Origin: Methylococcaceae bacterium
Lineage (GTDB): Bacteria; Pseudomonadota; Gammaproteobacteria; Methylococcales; Methylococcaceae
Assembly: GCA_028678445.1 (NCBI GenBank)
Contig: JAJRDJ010000299.1
Location: 1 to 12,211, forward strand
Direction of reading: 5' to 3'
DNA: 12,211 nucleotides
Of this stretch, positions 1-6,082 are shown one piece after another. The notes under the pieces are model-generated. The model ran no database searches, was not told the origin of the DNA, and saw only the letters and a program-made list of their open reading frames with translations. How positions within the stretch are numbered: position 1 is the stretch's first letter; each line of letters starts with the position of its first letter. The position numbers and the translations under genes were made by a program.

Positions 1-732
1 ATCATGACTTTCATGGTCAAGGAGCCGCCGGCCTCGGTACGCGCTCCTGCTACGCTGCGTCAGGCGATCGTCGAACCCTTTCATGAGTTCATCGGCCGGA
101 AGGGCTGGGTCAGTGCGGTCGCCGTGCTGGCCTTCATCTTTTTCTACAAACTCGGCGACAGCATGGCCACCGCGCTGGCCACGCCGTTTTATCTGGACCT
201 CGGTTACAGCAAGACGGAAATTGGCATGATCGCTAAGAATGCCGGGCTCTGGCCGAATGTGATCGGCGGCATTCTGGGTGGCGTCTGGATGATCAAGCTG
301 GGTGTCAATCGCGCCCTGTGGGTCTTTGGGGTGTTACAGGCGCTGGTGATTCTGGGCTTCGCCTGGCTGGTGACGGCGGGACACACCCTTGCCGGACTTG
401 CGTCCATCATCGGTGCCGAGGCGTTTGGCGTGGGCCTGGGCACCGCCGCCTTTGTGGCCTTCACCGCCAACACCACCAACCCGGCCTACACCGCCACGCA
501 GTTCGCGCTCTTCACCAGCCTCGCCGCCACGCCGCGCACCCTCGCCAATTCCCTCACGGGCTTCCTGGTGGAAGGGGGGGATATCCGGATTGGGGAAATT
601 CCCCTCTTCCATATCGACGCGCTGGGCTGGGAGCGTTTCTTCTTCGTGTGCTTCGCCGCCGCGCTGCCAGGGATGCTATTGCTGTTCAAGGTCGCCCCGT
701 GGAATGGGACGAGTGAGGTTCGCAGGGCTTGA
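1..732 (+). CDS. ampG: AmpG-type muropeptide permease, C-terminal part (5' truncated by window edge)
   Basis: This is an inner-membrane major facilitator superfamily permease that, in known AmpG proteins, imports anhydro-muropeptides for peptidoglycan recycling. The reading frame is open to base 1, so the ATG at position 4 is probably internal. About 243 codons are present against roughly 420-490 for the family, so only the second half is seen. Family-typical stretches include FYKLGDSMATALATPFYLDL (near residues 47-66), YSKTEIGMIAKNAGLW and GTAAFVAFTA. About six hydrophobic segments are visible, the last being FFFVCFAAALPGMLLLF. A loop between the last two helices (GGDIRIGEIPLFHIDALGW) is slightly longer than I recall for other members. 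The TGA stop is followed at once by two TAG codons in frame. The neighbours downstream are debris, so no operon partner is visible on this side. Family assignment is confident; substrate is inferred from the family. Confidence 0.9.
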   Translation: MMTFMVKEPPASVRAPATLRQAIVEPFHEFIGRKGWVSAVAVLAFIFFYKLGDSMATALATPFYLDLGYSKTEIGMIAKNAGLWPNVIGGILGGVWMIKLGVNRALWVFGVLQALVILGFAWLVTAGHTLAGLASIIGAEAFGVGLGTAAFVAFTANTTNPAYTATQFALFTSLAATPRTLANSLTGFLVEGGDIRIGEIPLFHIDALGWERFFFVCFAAALPGMLLLFKVAPWNGTSEVRRA

Positions 733-968
733 TAGTAGAACGCCGATAGTATGCTGACTGGGAAATGCCTGGAGAGGCCCAGCGCCAGCCCGATTGACCA
801 TGTCGTCACGCCCAATCCCGCCCGCTGGAAGGCGGAGTTCAAGCACCGCTGAGATGCTCTCGCATATTGGATGCCGCCCCGGGAAAGTGGGATTAGGAGA
901 AAGAGCTGTATTCTTGCCCCTTGCTTCGTGCCCTTTTCAACCCTGAGAAGTACAGGGGGCAGCCCTAT
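733..968. other. Intergenic stretch with no supported gene
   Basis: Nothing convincing is encoded here. A 33-codon plus-strand frame (751-852) reads plausibly at its end but has no ribosome-binding site and no recognised family. A weak inverted repeat, CCCTG at 941-945 with CAGGG at 953-957, lies before a short AT-rich stretch. It is not a clear terminator for the upstream permease gene. Confidence 0.5.
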
Positions 969-1127
969 TTATGCGATAAAATTCAGATAATTGTCACGGT
1001 TTTTCAAGTTCCAGGTGGCATTCGGGTAGGCGGTTATCCACTCTCTGGGCGGGCGGTGCTTTGCGTTGCCCCATTTCATTTTGTAACCGAGTAGTTGGCC
1101 GTTGCAGTCTTCGACCAGATCCAGCTA
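969..1127 (-). pseudogene. Remnant: C-terminal tail of an AAA_14/DUF4143-type ATPase
   Basis: Reading the minus strand from 1124 down to the TAA at 969-971 gives 51 codons that look like the extreme C-terminus of the AAA_14/DUF4143 ATPase family. The segments LDLVEDCNGQLLGYKMKWGN and ITAYPNATWNLKNRDNYLNF match the family's usual ending (a DY/LVEE-x-G-x-L-x-G-x-E-x-KW motif, then a YPNA-x-x-x-x-x-NR-x-NYL-x-F pattern). A TAG at 1125-1127 breaks the frame just upstream. Another frame at about 1128-1157 reads FARATTQK, which resembles the family's usual preceding motif (FWRT-x-T-x-x-E), so a frameshift plus a nonsense change is likely. The ATPase domain, normally about 350 residues, is absent; transposase debris lies immediately upstream. 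This is a dead fragment. The family call rests on recalled motif patterns only. Confidence 0.65.
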
Positions 1128-1160
1128 TTTTTTGCGTAGTCGCCCTCGCAAAATTCATTT

Positions 1161-1470
1161 TCAGGCCAACAGCCGCTTCTCTGTGTTTCCGTCAGCAGCG
1201 CTGGAGAGCGTCAGGGATTGATTGGCCTTCCGGAATGCAGTCCATAACCCGCATAAAAAATCCGTGTTGAGGTGCAAACGGGCGATGGGCCGCGGCAGCC
1301 AGCGCAAGTGGTAGCCGACGGCGCAGAGGACGGCATGGAGGGCATCGCGGGTGGCGCCTTTGAGCCAGCAGCAGTTGAGCCAATGAGCACTCTTGTCGTG
1401 GCCGATGATGGGTTCGATGGCCAAGCCCTGGGTACCCCTCTGTGGGCCGCTGGATTCAAATCAACGTAAG
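1161..1470 (-). pseudogene. Remnant of IS5-family transposase, C-terminal part, frameshifted
   Basis: The minus strand carries the conserved C-terminal signature of IS5-type DDE transposases: LAIEPIIGHDKSAHW, then CCWLKGATRDALHAVLCAVG and LRWLPRPIARLHL, between about 1424 and 1275. The glutamate in AIEPIIGH corresponds to the last catalytic acid of the DDE triad. Just upstream, a different frame reads YVDLNPAAHRG (1468-1436), which resembles the usual stretch before that motif (VDLGYRG ... NP ... HRG). The two parts are in different frames, and the region between them is shorter than normal, so a frameshift and a deletion are inferred. An in-frame TGA also blocks the second frame just upstream. 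The N-terminal half and terminal inverted repeats were not found. After about 1260 the similarity fades, and the frame runs on to a stop at 1161. The element is not functional. Confidence 0.75.
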
Positions 1471-1486
1471 AGGTGCTGAACGCAAG

Positions 1487-1516
1487 GAAGCGCATCATTC
1501 GTGAGTGATGCGCTTC
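1487..1516. repeat. 11-bp perfect inverted repeat (hairpin)
   Basis: GAAGCGCATCA at 1487-1497 pairs perfectly with TGATGCGCTTC at 1506-1516 across an 8-nt loop. A second, weaker hairpin lies beside it (GAAGCA at 1535-1540 with TGCTTC at 1547-1552). Both lie downstream of the minus-strand rhodanese-like gene, about 17-80 nt past its stop, so they could end or stabilise that transcript. No T-run follows on either strand, so it is not a classic intrinsic terminator. It could instead be an edge of the decayed insertion element. Confidence 0.55.
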
Positions 1517-1568
1517 GAAGTCCAGACCACGAAGGAAGCATGGGTGTGCTTCGAGGGGTCCATCAATA

Positions 1569-2183
1569 CTATTTTTTCGCCGAATAAAGCGACAAATAAG
1601 GCTTATACAAACGACGTTTCACCAGTTTGGTCTCCGTTGGCAGTTCCTGGTAATAAGCCCAACCGTCGCGGTCCTTGGCATCCACTGTGCCATCGTTATT
1701 CAAATCCAGCGGGATTAATGGATTTGTAGGAACATTGCCGGTATATGCGTATTTGGGCTGGCCGTTATAGCCTTCCCAAATATTCCGGACATGGGTATAA
1801 ACGAACTCCTGAATCGGCAGGGTGCCGTCCTTGCCATCCGCCGCCAGGAAACCCACAGCGGGATCGACCGAGATGTCATAACCAATGTAGCCGATACTGT
1901 TGTCGTTCGCTTTTGTTGGACTGCCGGTCACATGCGGAAACGGGATGCTGATTGAGCCTGGCGGATGCCCCGCCACATACTCTTCGATCCGGCGCACATC
2001 CAATATCACCGGCCTGTTCTTCCCCTTCTTGCTGCTCACATCCAGCCATGCCTTGGCCGAGCTGACATCTGATTGATATAACACCGGATAGCCGTACCGA
2101 TTGCCCGTGGTATCGGCTTCAGCGGAGCTGATACTCACAACTCCCAAGCCGGCCAGGACCGCGGCAGTGATGCACTTTTTCAT
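1569..2183 (-). CDS. Exported rhodanese-fold protein with EF-hand-like calcium loop
   Basis: A 204-residue protein begins with a signal peptide: a KK start, a hydrophobic core (ITAAVLAGLGVVSI) and a likely cut after AEA at residue 23. A rhodanese-type segment follows, with VILDVRRIEEYVAGHPPG near residues 59-76 and the usual strand SISIPFPHV after it. The active-site loop of catalytic rhodaneses (C-x-x-G-x-R) is not visible, so sulfur transfer is doubtful. Near residues 160-171, DLNNDGTVDAKD has acidic or amide residues spaced as in EF-hand or dockerin calcium loops, although position 12 is D instead of the usual E. The ATG at 2183 was chosen because GAGGA sits about 8 nt upstream; an in-frame GTG at 2198 would add five residues and lies over that site. 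It is a lone gene with debris downstream. The periplasmic location is inferred; the function is unknown. Confidence 0.75.
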   Translation of the reverse strand: MKKCITAAVLAGLGVVSISSAEADTTGNRYGYPVLYQSDVSSAKAWLDVSSKKGKNRPVILDVRRIEEYVAGHPPGSISIPFPHVTGSPTKANDNSIGYIGYDISVDPAVGFLAADGKDGTLPIQEFVYTHVRNIWEGYNGQPKYAYTGNVPTNPLIPLDLNNDGTVDAKDRDGWAYYQELPTETKLVKRRLYKPYLSLYSAKK

Positions 2184-2563
2184 GACAGAAATCCTCACTT
2201 GTATGAATCCGAAAATAATCGGGAACCAGTCTCCCGCCTCGGATACGGCAAGCTCTGTGCCAACAAGGTCCAGAAATTAAAGTAATGATATAAAATCAAT
2301 GCCTTAAGCTTCGTTTCAGCCACTCAACAGTCGCTTCGGGCAAGAAATAATCCTCCCACCTGCTGCCTGGCAGACAAGCAATCAACACCAAGTGCTGCCC
2401 CAGGGACAGTTGTGTTACACATCGGGCTTCCCTGGAATAGGCAACTCATTGAAGGCGAACTGCGGCGAAGTCCGGCCATCGCAAGAAACTCACCGGCACT
2501 CGGCCATTCCGGATTTTTCCATCTCGCGCATGCCCCCGTCCGCTTGTGGAAGCAGCCAGGCCA
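2184..2563. other. Gene-poor gap between rhodanese-like gene and DUF1249 gene
   Basis: The 380-nt gap holds the leader of the minus-strand rhodanese-like gene, including its GAGGA ribosome-binding site (2192-2196), and an AT-rich patch at about 2275-2300 where a promoter could lie; no good -35/-10 pair was found. A stopless minus-strand frame (2296-2445, 49 codons) ends in protein-like text (GSRWEDYFLPEATVEWLKR) but lacks a good start and a recognised family. A small palindrome, TGTGT-T-ACACA, sits at 2411-2421. No terminator for the DUF1249 gene is evident. Confidence 0.5.
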
Positions 2564-3028
2564 TCAGACTGACAGCAGCGCTTCCTGCCGCTCCCGGCTT
2601 TCGACGCCGAACCGGTACTGCCCGGCGATGCAATGGTCCAGCCAACGCGACAAAAAGTAATTCAGCGACCATTTGTAGTCCAGCACCGCCGCGGGCTCCG
2701 TGCCATGACGCAGCGCGTCGTGAACCAGCGGCCGGGCGGCGTCGCATAGCATCTCCACCGTTCTTGCGTCCAAACATACGCGGATGCGGACTGCCGGTTC
2801 CAGGTACACGGCCTGCCCTCCTTCAAAATCATGAGTCAGCTCAAGTTCCAGGGTGAATGGTGAACGTTCGAGCACGCGCAGATGCAGCGCCGGCTTGCCG
2901 GCGACTCGCGCCGTCGCGGCATGGCCGATCTGCAACAAGTCCGGCACCAGCCTGGCCAGCCTGCCGTAATTGGCTTCGCAGATTTTTTGCAGACACAGGG
3001 ACTTTTCGACGGGCGTAAAGGCGCTCAT
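2564..3028 (-). CDS. DUF1249 family protein (YqiB-like)
   Basis: This is a 154-residue soluble protein. It matches the layout of E. coli YqiB (about 140 residues): an N-terminal CEANYGRLARLVPDLL segment (residues 17-32), a central ERSPFTLELELTHDFEGG stretch, a strand carrying PAVRIRVCLDARTVEMLC, and the family's closing helix with NYFLSRWLDHCI. The function of DUF1249 is unknown. In E. coli the gene sits with nudF and cpdA; here it lies instead 15 nt after the queD stop, as the last gene of a minus-strand run of three. The ATG at 3028 is the only sensible start, although it has no strong ribosome-binding site, so translational coupling to queD is possible. No membrane segment or signal peptide is seen. 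Confidence 0.85.
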   Translation of the reverse strand: MSAFTPVEKSLCLQKICEANYGRLARLVPDLLQIGHAATARVAGKPALHLRVLERSPFTLELELTHDFEGGQAVYLEPAVRIRVCLDARTVEMLCDAARPLVHDALRHGTEPAAVLDYKWSLNYFLSRWLDHCIAGQYRFGVESRERQEALLSV

Positions 3029-3043
3029 GGAGCCATGACGGTA

Positions 3044-3448
3044 TCAGGGCTCCCGGTAGGTGGCGCAGGCACTGCTGGTTTCCCACAGGGCCACGCTGGT
3101 CACATTGAATCCATTGGCCTTGATCTCGGCATGAATCAGTTTCGCGAGATATTCGGCGGTGGGGTGCTCATCCAGCAGCAGAAACCGTTCGCCACCCTGC
3201 TCCAGCGCAGGCACCAGGGGATCGTCCCGGTGCAACAGCAGATTGTGATCCAGTTCGGCATCGATGTAGCGCGAGGCCACGGCACTGATATCGGCAAAAT
3301 CACAGACCATGCCCTGCTCGTTCAACTCGGCCGCGGCGAGGGTGATCGCTGCTTTGACGCTGTGGCCATGCAGATGCCGGCATTTGCCGGAGTGGCCCAT
3401 GAGGCGATGGCCGTAACAGAAGTAGACCTCTTTGGTAATGGTATACAT
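3044..3448 (-). CDS. queD: 6-carboxytetrahydropterin synthase QueD (PTPS family)
   Basis: QueD converts 7,8-dihydroneopterin triphosphate to 6-carboxy-5,6,7,8-tetrahydropterin in the pathway to preQ0 and queuosine tRNA modification. The 134-residue length is normal for the family. Zinc ligands are visible as H14 (in CYGHRLMGH) and H27/H29 (HGH), with the catalytic C23 in the bacterial QueD spacing C-x-x-x-HGH (CRHLHGH). Further family motifs are MVCDFADI (residues 47-54), LDHNLLL with H68, PTAEYLA (96-102) and the C-terminal ETSSACATY with substrate-binding E123. The ATG at 3448 gives the standard start. The gene lies 37 nt after the PilZ-like gene and 15 nt before the DUF1249 gene, all on the minus strand. 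No queC, queE or queF is in this window. A eukaryote-type PTPS role is less likely given the C-x3-HGH spacing. Confidence 0.9.
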   Translation of the reverse strand: MYTITKEVYFCYGHRLMGHSGKCRHLHGHSVKAAITLAAAELNEQGMVCDFADISAVASRYIDAELDHNLLLHRDDPLVPALEQGGERFLLLDEHPTAEYLAKLIHAEIKANGFNVTSVALWETSSACATYREP

Positions 3449-3485
3449 GATCGATCAGCTATTTCTGAGTGCTGTGGGAGCGGGA

Positions 3486-3782
3486 TTACTCACTGCGAAT
3501 GCCCTTGATCACACCGGAAATCCGGTAATTACCGGAGTCTTCCCGATCACAGCGGCTGACTTCGATATAGGCGGTCAGCGGCGGCGAGAGTCCCTTAACG
3601 GCATCGATATGCACCTCGGCGGCCTCCGCGATACGGAGTGGCAACGCCCCCCTGAACTGAATGCCGCCGCCGCTGAAACTGATGCCCTCTCCCGCCACCC
3701 CGTCCGGCTCTGAAATCCGCCGGTACACCACCTTGCAGTGGATGGGGGTTTCCTGGCTGCTGCGTCCGTTTATGCTGTTCAC
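3486..3782 (-). CDS. PilZ-like domain protein
   Basis: A 98-residue single-domain protein resembles the beta-barrel PilZ fold of c-di-GMP receptors. The key stretch EGISFSGGGIQFRG (residues 32-45) corresponds to the family's D/N-x-S-x-x-G segment, followed by PLTAYIEVSRCDREDSGNYR (69-87), typical of the later strands. The first residue of the D/N-x-S-x-x-G motif is replaced by S35, and the N-terminal R-x-x-x-R arginine motif is not clear (only KVVYRR near residue 21), so nucleotide binding is uncertain. The start is a GTG at 3782: an in-frame TGA lies four codons upstream and no in-frame ATG exists nearby. This is the first gene of the minus-strand run with queD and the DUF1249 gene, and it is divergent from trpS across about 230 nt that should hold both promoters. 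Confidence 0.7.
   Translation of the reverse strand: MNSINGRSSQETPIHCKVVYRRISEPDGVAGEGISFSGGGIQFRGALPLRIAEAAEVHIDAVKGLSPPLTAYIEVSRCDREDSGNYRISGVIKGIRSE
3521..3536. repeat. 16-bp perfect palindrome inside the PilZ-like gene
   Basis: TCCGGTAATTACCGGA is its own reverse complement. It lies in the 3' end of the PilZ-like gene (codons for SGNYR) and about 73 nt upstream of the queD start. A neighbouring CCGG-containing stretch (3514-3525) adds partial symmetry. It could be an operator for queD or simply a chance result of codon use. Confidence 0.4.
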
Positions 3783-4012
3783 GTGTGGTACTCAGAATGG
3801 CCATCAAGCAGAACATTGTAATCCATCCCTGACGGCCAGGAGGCTTGCACCGCCAGATTGACAACCCCATGGTTTTGGCCAGCCAAGCGGCGCTTATGGT
3901 ATTGTTCGGGCAATTTATGGCTAGGGTTTGGGTAAATCTTCGGGTCGTGAACGGCGGCCTGACCTACCGACCTGAGTGCCCCATCACCACACGCCTTGAG
4001 CAGATGGCATCC
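3783..4012. other. Divergent intergenic region, PilZ-like gene / trpS
   Basis: About 230 nt separate the divergent starts and must hold both promoters. A perfect TTGACA occurs on the plus strand at 3858-3863, but no good -10 lies 16-18 nt downstream. On the minus strand a TACAAT close to the -10 consensus lies near 3815, without a good -35. No promoter is called. The frame of trpS is open back to 3845, but that part carries no synthetase similarity. Confidence 0.4.
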
Positions 4013-5026
4013 ATGAGCAGCAAACTGCATGTCCTGACCGGCATTACCACCACCGGAACGCCCCATCTCGGCAACTATGTCGGCGCGATCCGCCCGGCCA
4101 TCGAGGCCAGCCATCGCCACGATGTACAGCCCTTCTACTTTCTCGCCGACTACCACGCGCTGATCAAGTGCCAGGACCCGGAACGGGTACGGCAGTCGAC
4201 CCTGGAAATCGCCGCCACCTGGCTGGCGCTGGGTCTTGACACCGCCAATGCCGTGTTCTACCGACAGTCGGATGTCCCGGAAATCGCCGAGCTGGCCTGG
4301 ATTCTCAACTGCGTCACCGCCAAGGGTCTGATGAACCGCGCCCACGCCTACAAGGCGGCGGTGCAGGCCAATCTGGACAGCGGCGAAGCGGACCCGGACA
4401 AGGGGGTGACCATGGGCCTGTTCAACTACCCGGTGCTGATGGCGGCGGACATCCTCCTGTTCAACGCCCACCAGGTGCCGGTCGGCCGCGACCAGGTGCA
4501 GCATATCGAGATGGCCCGCGACATCGCAGGGCGTTTCAATCACATTTACGGCGAGCATTTTGTCATTCCCGAAGTCACCCTCAGTGAGGACACCGCCACC
4601 CTGCTGGGCCTCGATGGCCGCAAGATGAGCAAGAGCTACGACAACACCATTCCGCTGTTCATGGCCGAAAAACCATTCCGCAAGATCATCAACAAGATCA
4701 AGACCAATTCGCTGGAGCCTGGCGTCCCGAAGGACCCGGACACCTGCACCCTGTTCAGCATCTACAAGGCGTTCGCCACCCCGGAGGAAACCGCCGCCAT
4801 CCGTGCCCGCTATACGGAAGGCATCGGCTGGGGGGAAATGAAGGGTGTGCTGTTCGACTACCTGAACGAGCACCTGAAGGTTGCCCGCGAGCGCTACGAT
4901 GCGCTGCTGGAGGCGCCTGAAAAAATCGAGGAGATTCTCATGGAAGGCGCGGCCAAGGCCCGTGCGTACAGTGCCCCCTTCATGAAGGAAATCCGCGCCA
5001 GTATCGGCATTCGGCCCTTGGGCTGA
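4013..5026 (+). CDS. trpS: Tryptophan--tRNA ligase
   Basis: This class I aminoacyl-tRNA synthetase charges tRNA-Trp with tryptophan in the cytoplasm, using ATP. The 337-residue protein starts MSSKLHVLTGITTTGTPHLG; TPHLGNY (16-22) is the HIGH-type ATP motif and GRKMSKSYDN (KMSKS at 204-208) the second signature. The pieces PFYFLADYHALIKC, FYRQSDVPEIAEL and VPVGRDQVQHIEMARDIA are typical of the pseudomonad-like TrpS branch. The ATG at 4013 is preferred because it leaves the usual short lead before LTGITTTG. An ATG at 4004 would add three residues and sits close behind GAG at 3998-4000; the frame further upstream adds only unrelated sequence. Its stop overlaps the ribosome-binding site of the next gene, 9 nt downstream, so the two are probably co-transcribed. 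Confidence 0.97.
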   Translation: MSSKLHVLTGITTTGTPHLGNYVGAIRPAIEASHRHDVQPFYFLADYHALIKCQDPERVRQSTLEIAATWLALGLDTANAVFYRQSDVPEIAELAWILNCVTAKGLMNRAHAYKAAVQANLDSGEADPDKGVTMGLFNYPVLMAADILLFNAHQVPVGRDQVQHIEMARDIAGRFNHIYGEHFVIPEVTLSEDTATLLGLDGRKMSKSYDNTIPLFMAEKPFRKIINKIKTNSLEPGVPKDPDTCTLFSIYKAFATPEETAAIRARYTEGIGWGEMKGVLFDYLNEHLKVARERYDALLEAPEKIEEILMEGAAKARAYSAPFMKEIRASIGIRPLG

Positions 5027-5035
5027 GAGGTCACC

Positions 5036-6055
5036 ATGCACATCGTCATCATCGGTTCCGGCATGGCCGGCATCACCCTCGCCGAGGAACTCCGCAAGCT
5101 GAGCCCGGAATCCCGCCTCACCGTACTCACCCAGGAAACCCACGGGTTCTACTCCCGGCCCATGCTCTCGCATGGTTTTTCCCGGGATGACGTTGAAACC
5201 AAAATCATCCTGCGGTCCTTCGCCGAACTCAGGACAAGCGGCATCGATATTCAGGCCGATACCGAAGCCCTCGCCATCGACCATGCCGCCAAGACGGTGA
5301 CTTACCGCAACGCTGGAAAGGAATCCATCACCGGCTACGATAAGCTGGTGCTCGGGCCCGGCTCGGATGCCTTCATCCCTCCGCCCTTCCGGGCGGCAAA
5401 AGGGCTATACCGGGTCATCAACAGTCTGGACGATCTCATCACCTTGCGTCGTCAACGGGCCGCATTGCTCGCGAGCGGCACCACGCCGCGCTGGGCCATC
5501 GTCGGCGGCGGGTTGATCGGCTGTGAAGTGGCCTCCGACCTGGCTAAAACGGGCGATGCCGTGGTGCTGTTCCACGCCCTGCCGCGGCTGATGGAGCGGC
5601 AACTGGTGGAGCAAGATTCGGCCACCCTTCTGAGCGTGCTACAGGGGCTCGGCGTCGATGTGCGGCTGGACGCCGGCGCGGACGGCTTCGAGCGTGCCGA
5701 TGGCCAGTTGGCCATTAGGCTCGCAGGCGGACAAGAGGCGGGCTTCGACGGCATTCTCGTCGCCTGCGGCTTCAAGCCGCGCACCGCCCTCGCGGAGGCC
5801 GCCGGGCTGGAGGTCAGGCGCGGCATTGCGGTGGATACCCACCTCACCACCACCGACCCCGATATACTGGCTCTTGGCGATGCCGCCGAGTGCGCCGATG
5901 GCCGGATTTACGCCTATGTCATGCCCATCCGCCAGCAGGCGCTATGGCTGGCGAAATATCTGGCCGGGCTGACCACCGACCCTTGGCAGCCGCCCGCCTT
6001 CAAGCCTCGCGCCAAAGTGCATGGCTTCACGGCGGCACATCCCTATCTGTTCTGA
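5036..6055 (+). CDS. FAD-dependent NAD(P)H oxidoreductase, rubredoxin reductase/NorW-like
   Basis: A 339-residue flavoprotein of the pyridine nucleotide-disulfide reductase fold moves electrons from NAD(P)H through FAD to a partner such as rubredoxin. The FAD-binding motif IIGSGMAG (G7-x-G9-x-x-G12) is at the N-terminus, the NAD(P)-binding motif VGGGLIGCEVA lies near 156-166, and the second FAD motif, ILALGDAAE, is at 277-285. The FYSRPMLSHGFS stretch (38-49) and the closing YVMPIRQQALWLAKYLAG are very like rubredoxin reductases of Pseudomonas type. Those have about 384 residues; here the C-terminal domain is about 45 residues shorter and ends with AKVHGFTAAHPYLF. No redox-active CxxC is seen. 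GAGAGG about 5 nt before the ATG, overlapping the trpS stop, is a strong ribosome-binding site. No rubredoxin gene is nearby, so the electron acceptor is unknown. It converges with umuC, 27 nt away. Confidence 0.8.
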   Translation: MHIVIIGSGMAGITLAEELRKLSPESRLTVLTQETHGFYSRPMLSHGFSRDDVETKIILRSFAELRTSGIDIQADTEALAIDHAAKTVTYRNAGKESITGYDKLVLGPGSDAFIPPPFRAAKGLYRVINSLDDLITLRRQRAALLASGTTPRWAIVGGGLIGCEVASDLAKTGDAVVLFHALPRLMERQLVEQDSATLLSVLQGLGVDVRLDAGADGFERADGQLAIRLAGGQEAGFDGILVACGFKPRTALAEAAGLEVRRGIAVDTHLTTTDPDILALGDAAECADGRIYAYVMPIRQQALWLAKYLAGLTTDPWQPPAFKPRAKVHGFTAAHPYLF

Positions 6056-6082
6056 TCCGGCCTCGCCCGGCTTCCGGCGGCG

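Noticed and set aside
751..852. 33-codon plus-strand frame after ampG, ending in TPNPARWKAEFKHR
   Set aside because: It ends in protein-like text, but there is no ribosome-binding site, no recognised family and the frame is very short; at most a remnant.
3858..3863. Perfect TTGACA upstream of trpS as a promoter -35 box
   Set aside because: No acceptable -10 box lies 16-18 nt downstream, so a promoter is not called.
3779..5284. 501-codon open frame on the minus strand, antisense to trpS
   Set aside because: trpS on the other strand is a clear full-length gene; the antisense frame reads as histidine/valine/glycine-rich text without any family motif, as expected in the shadow of a GC-rich gene.
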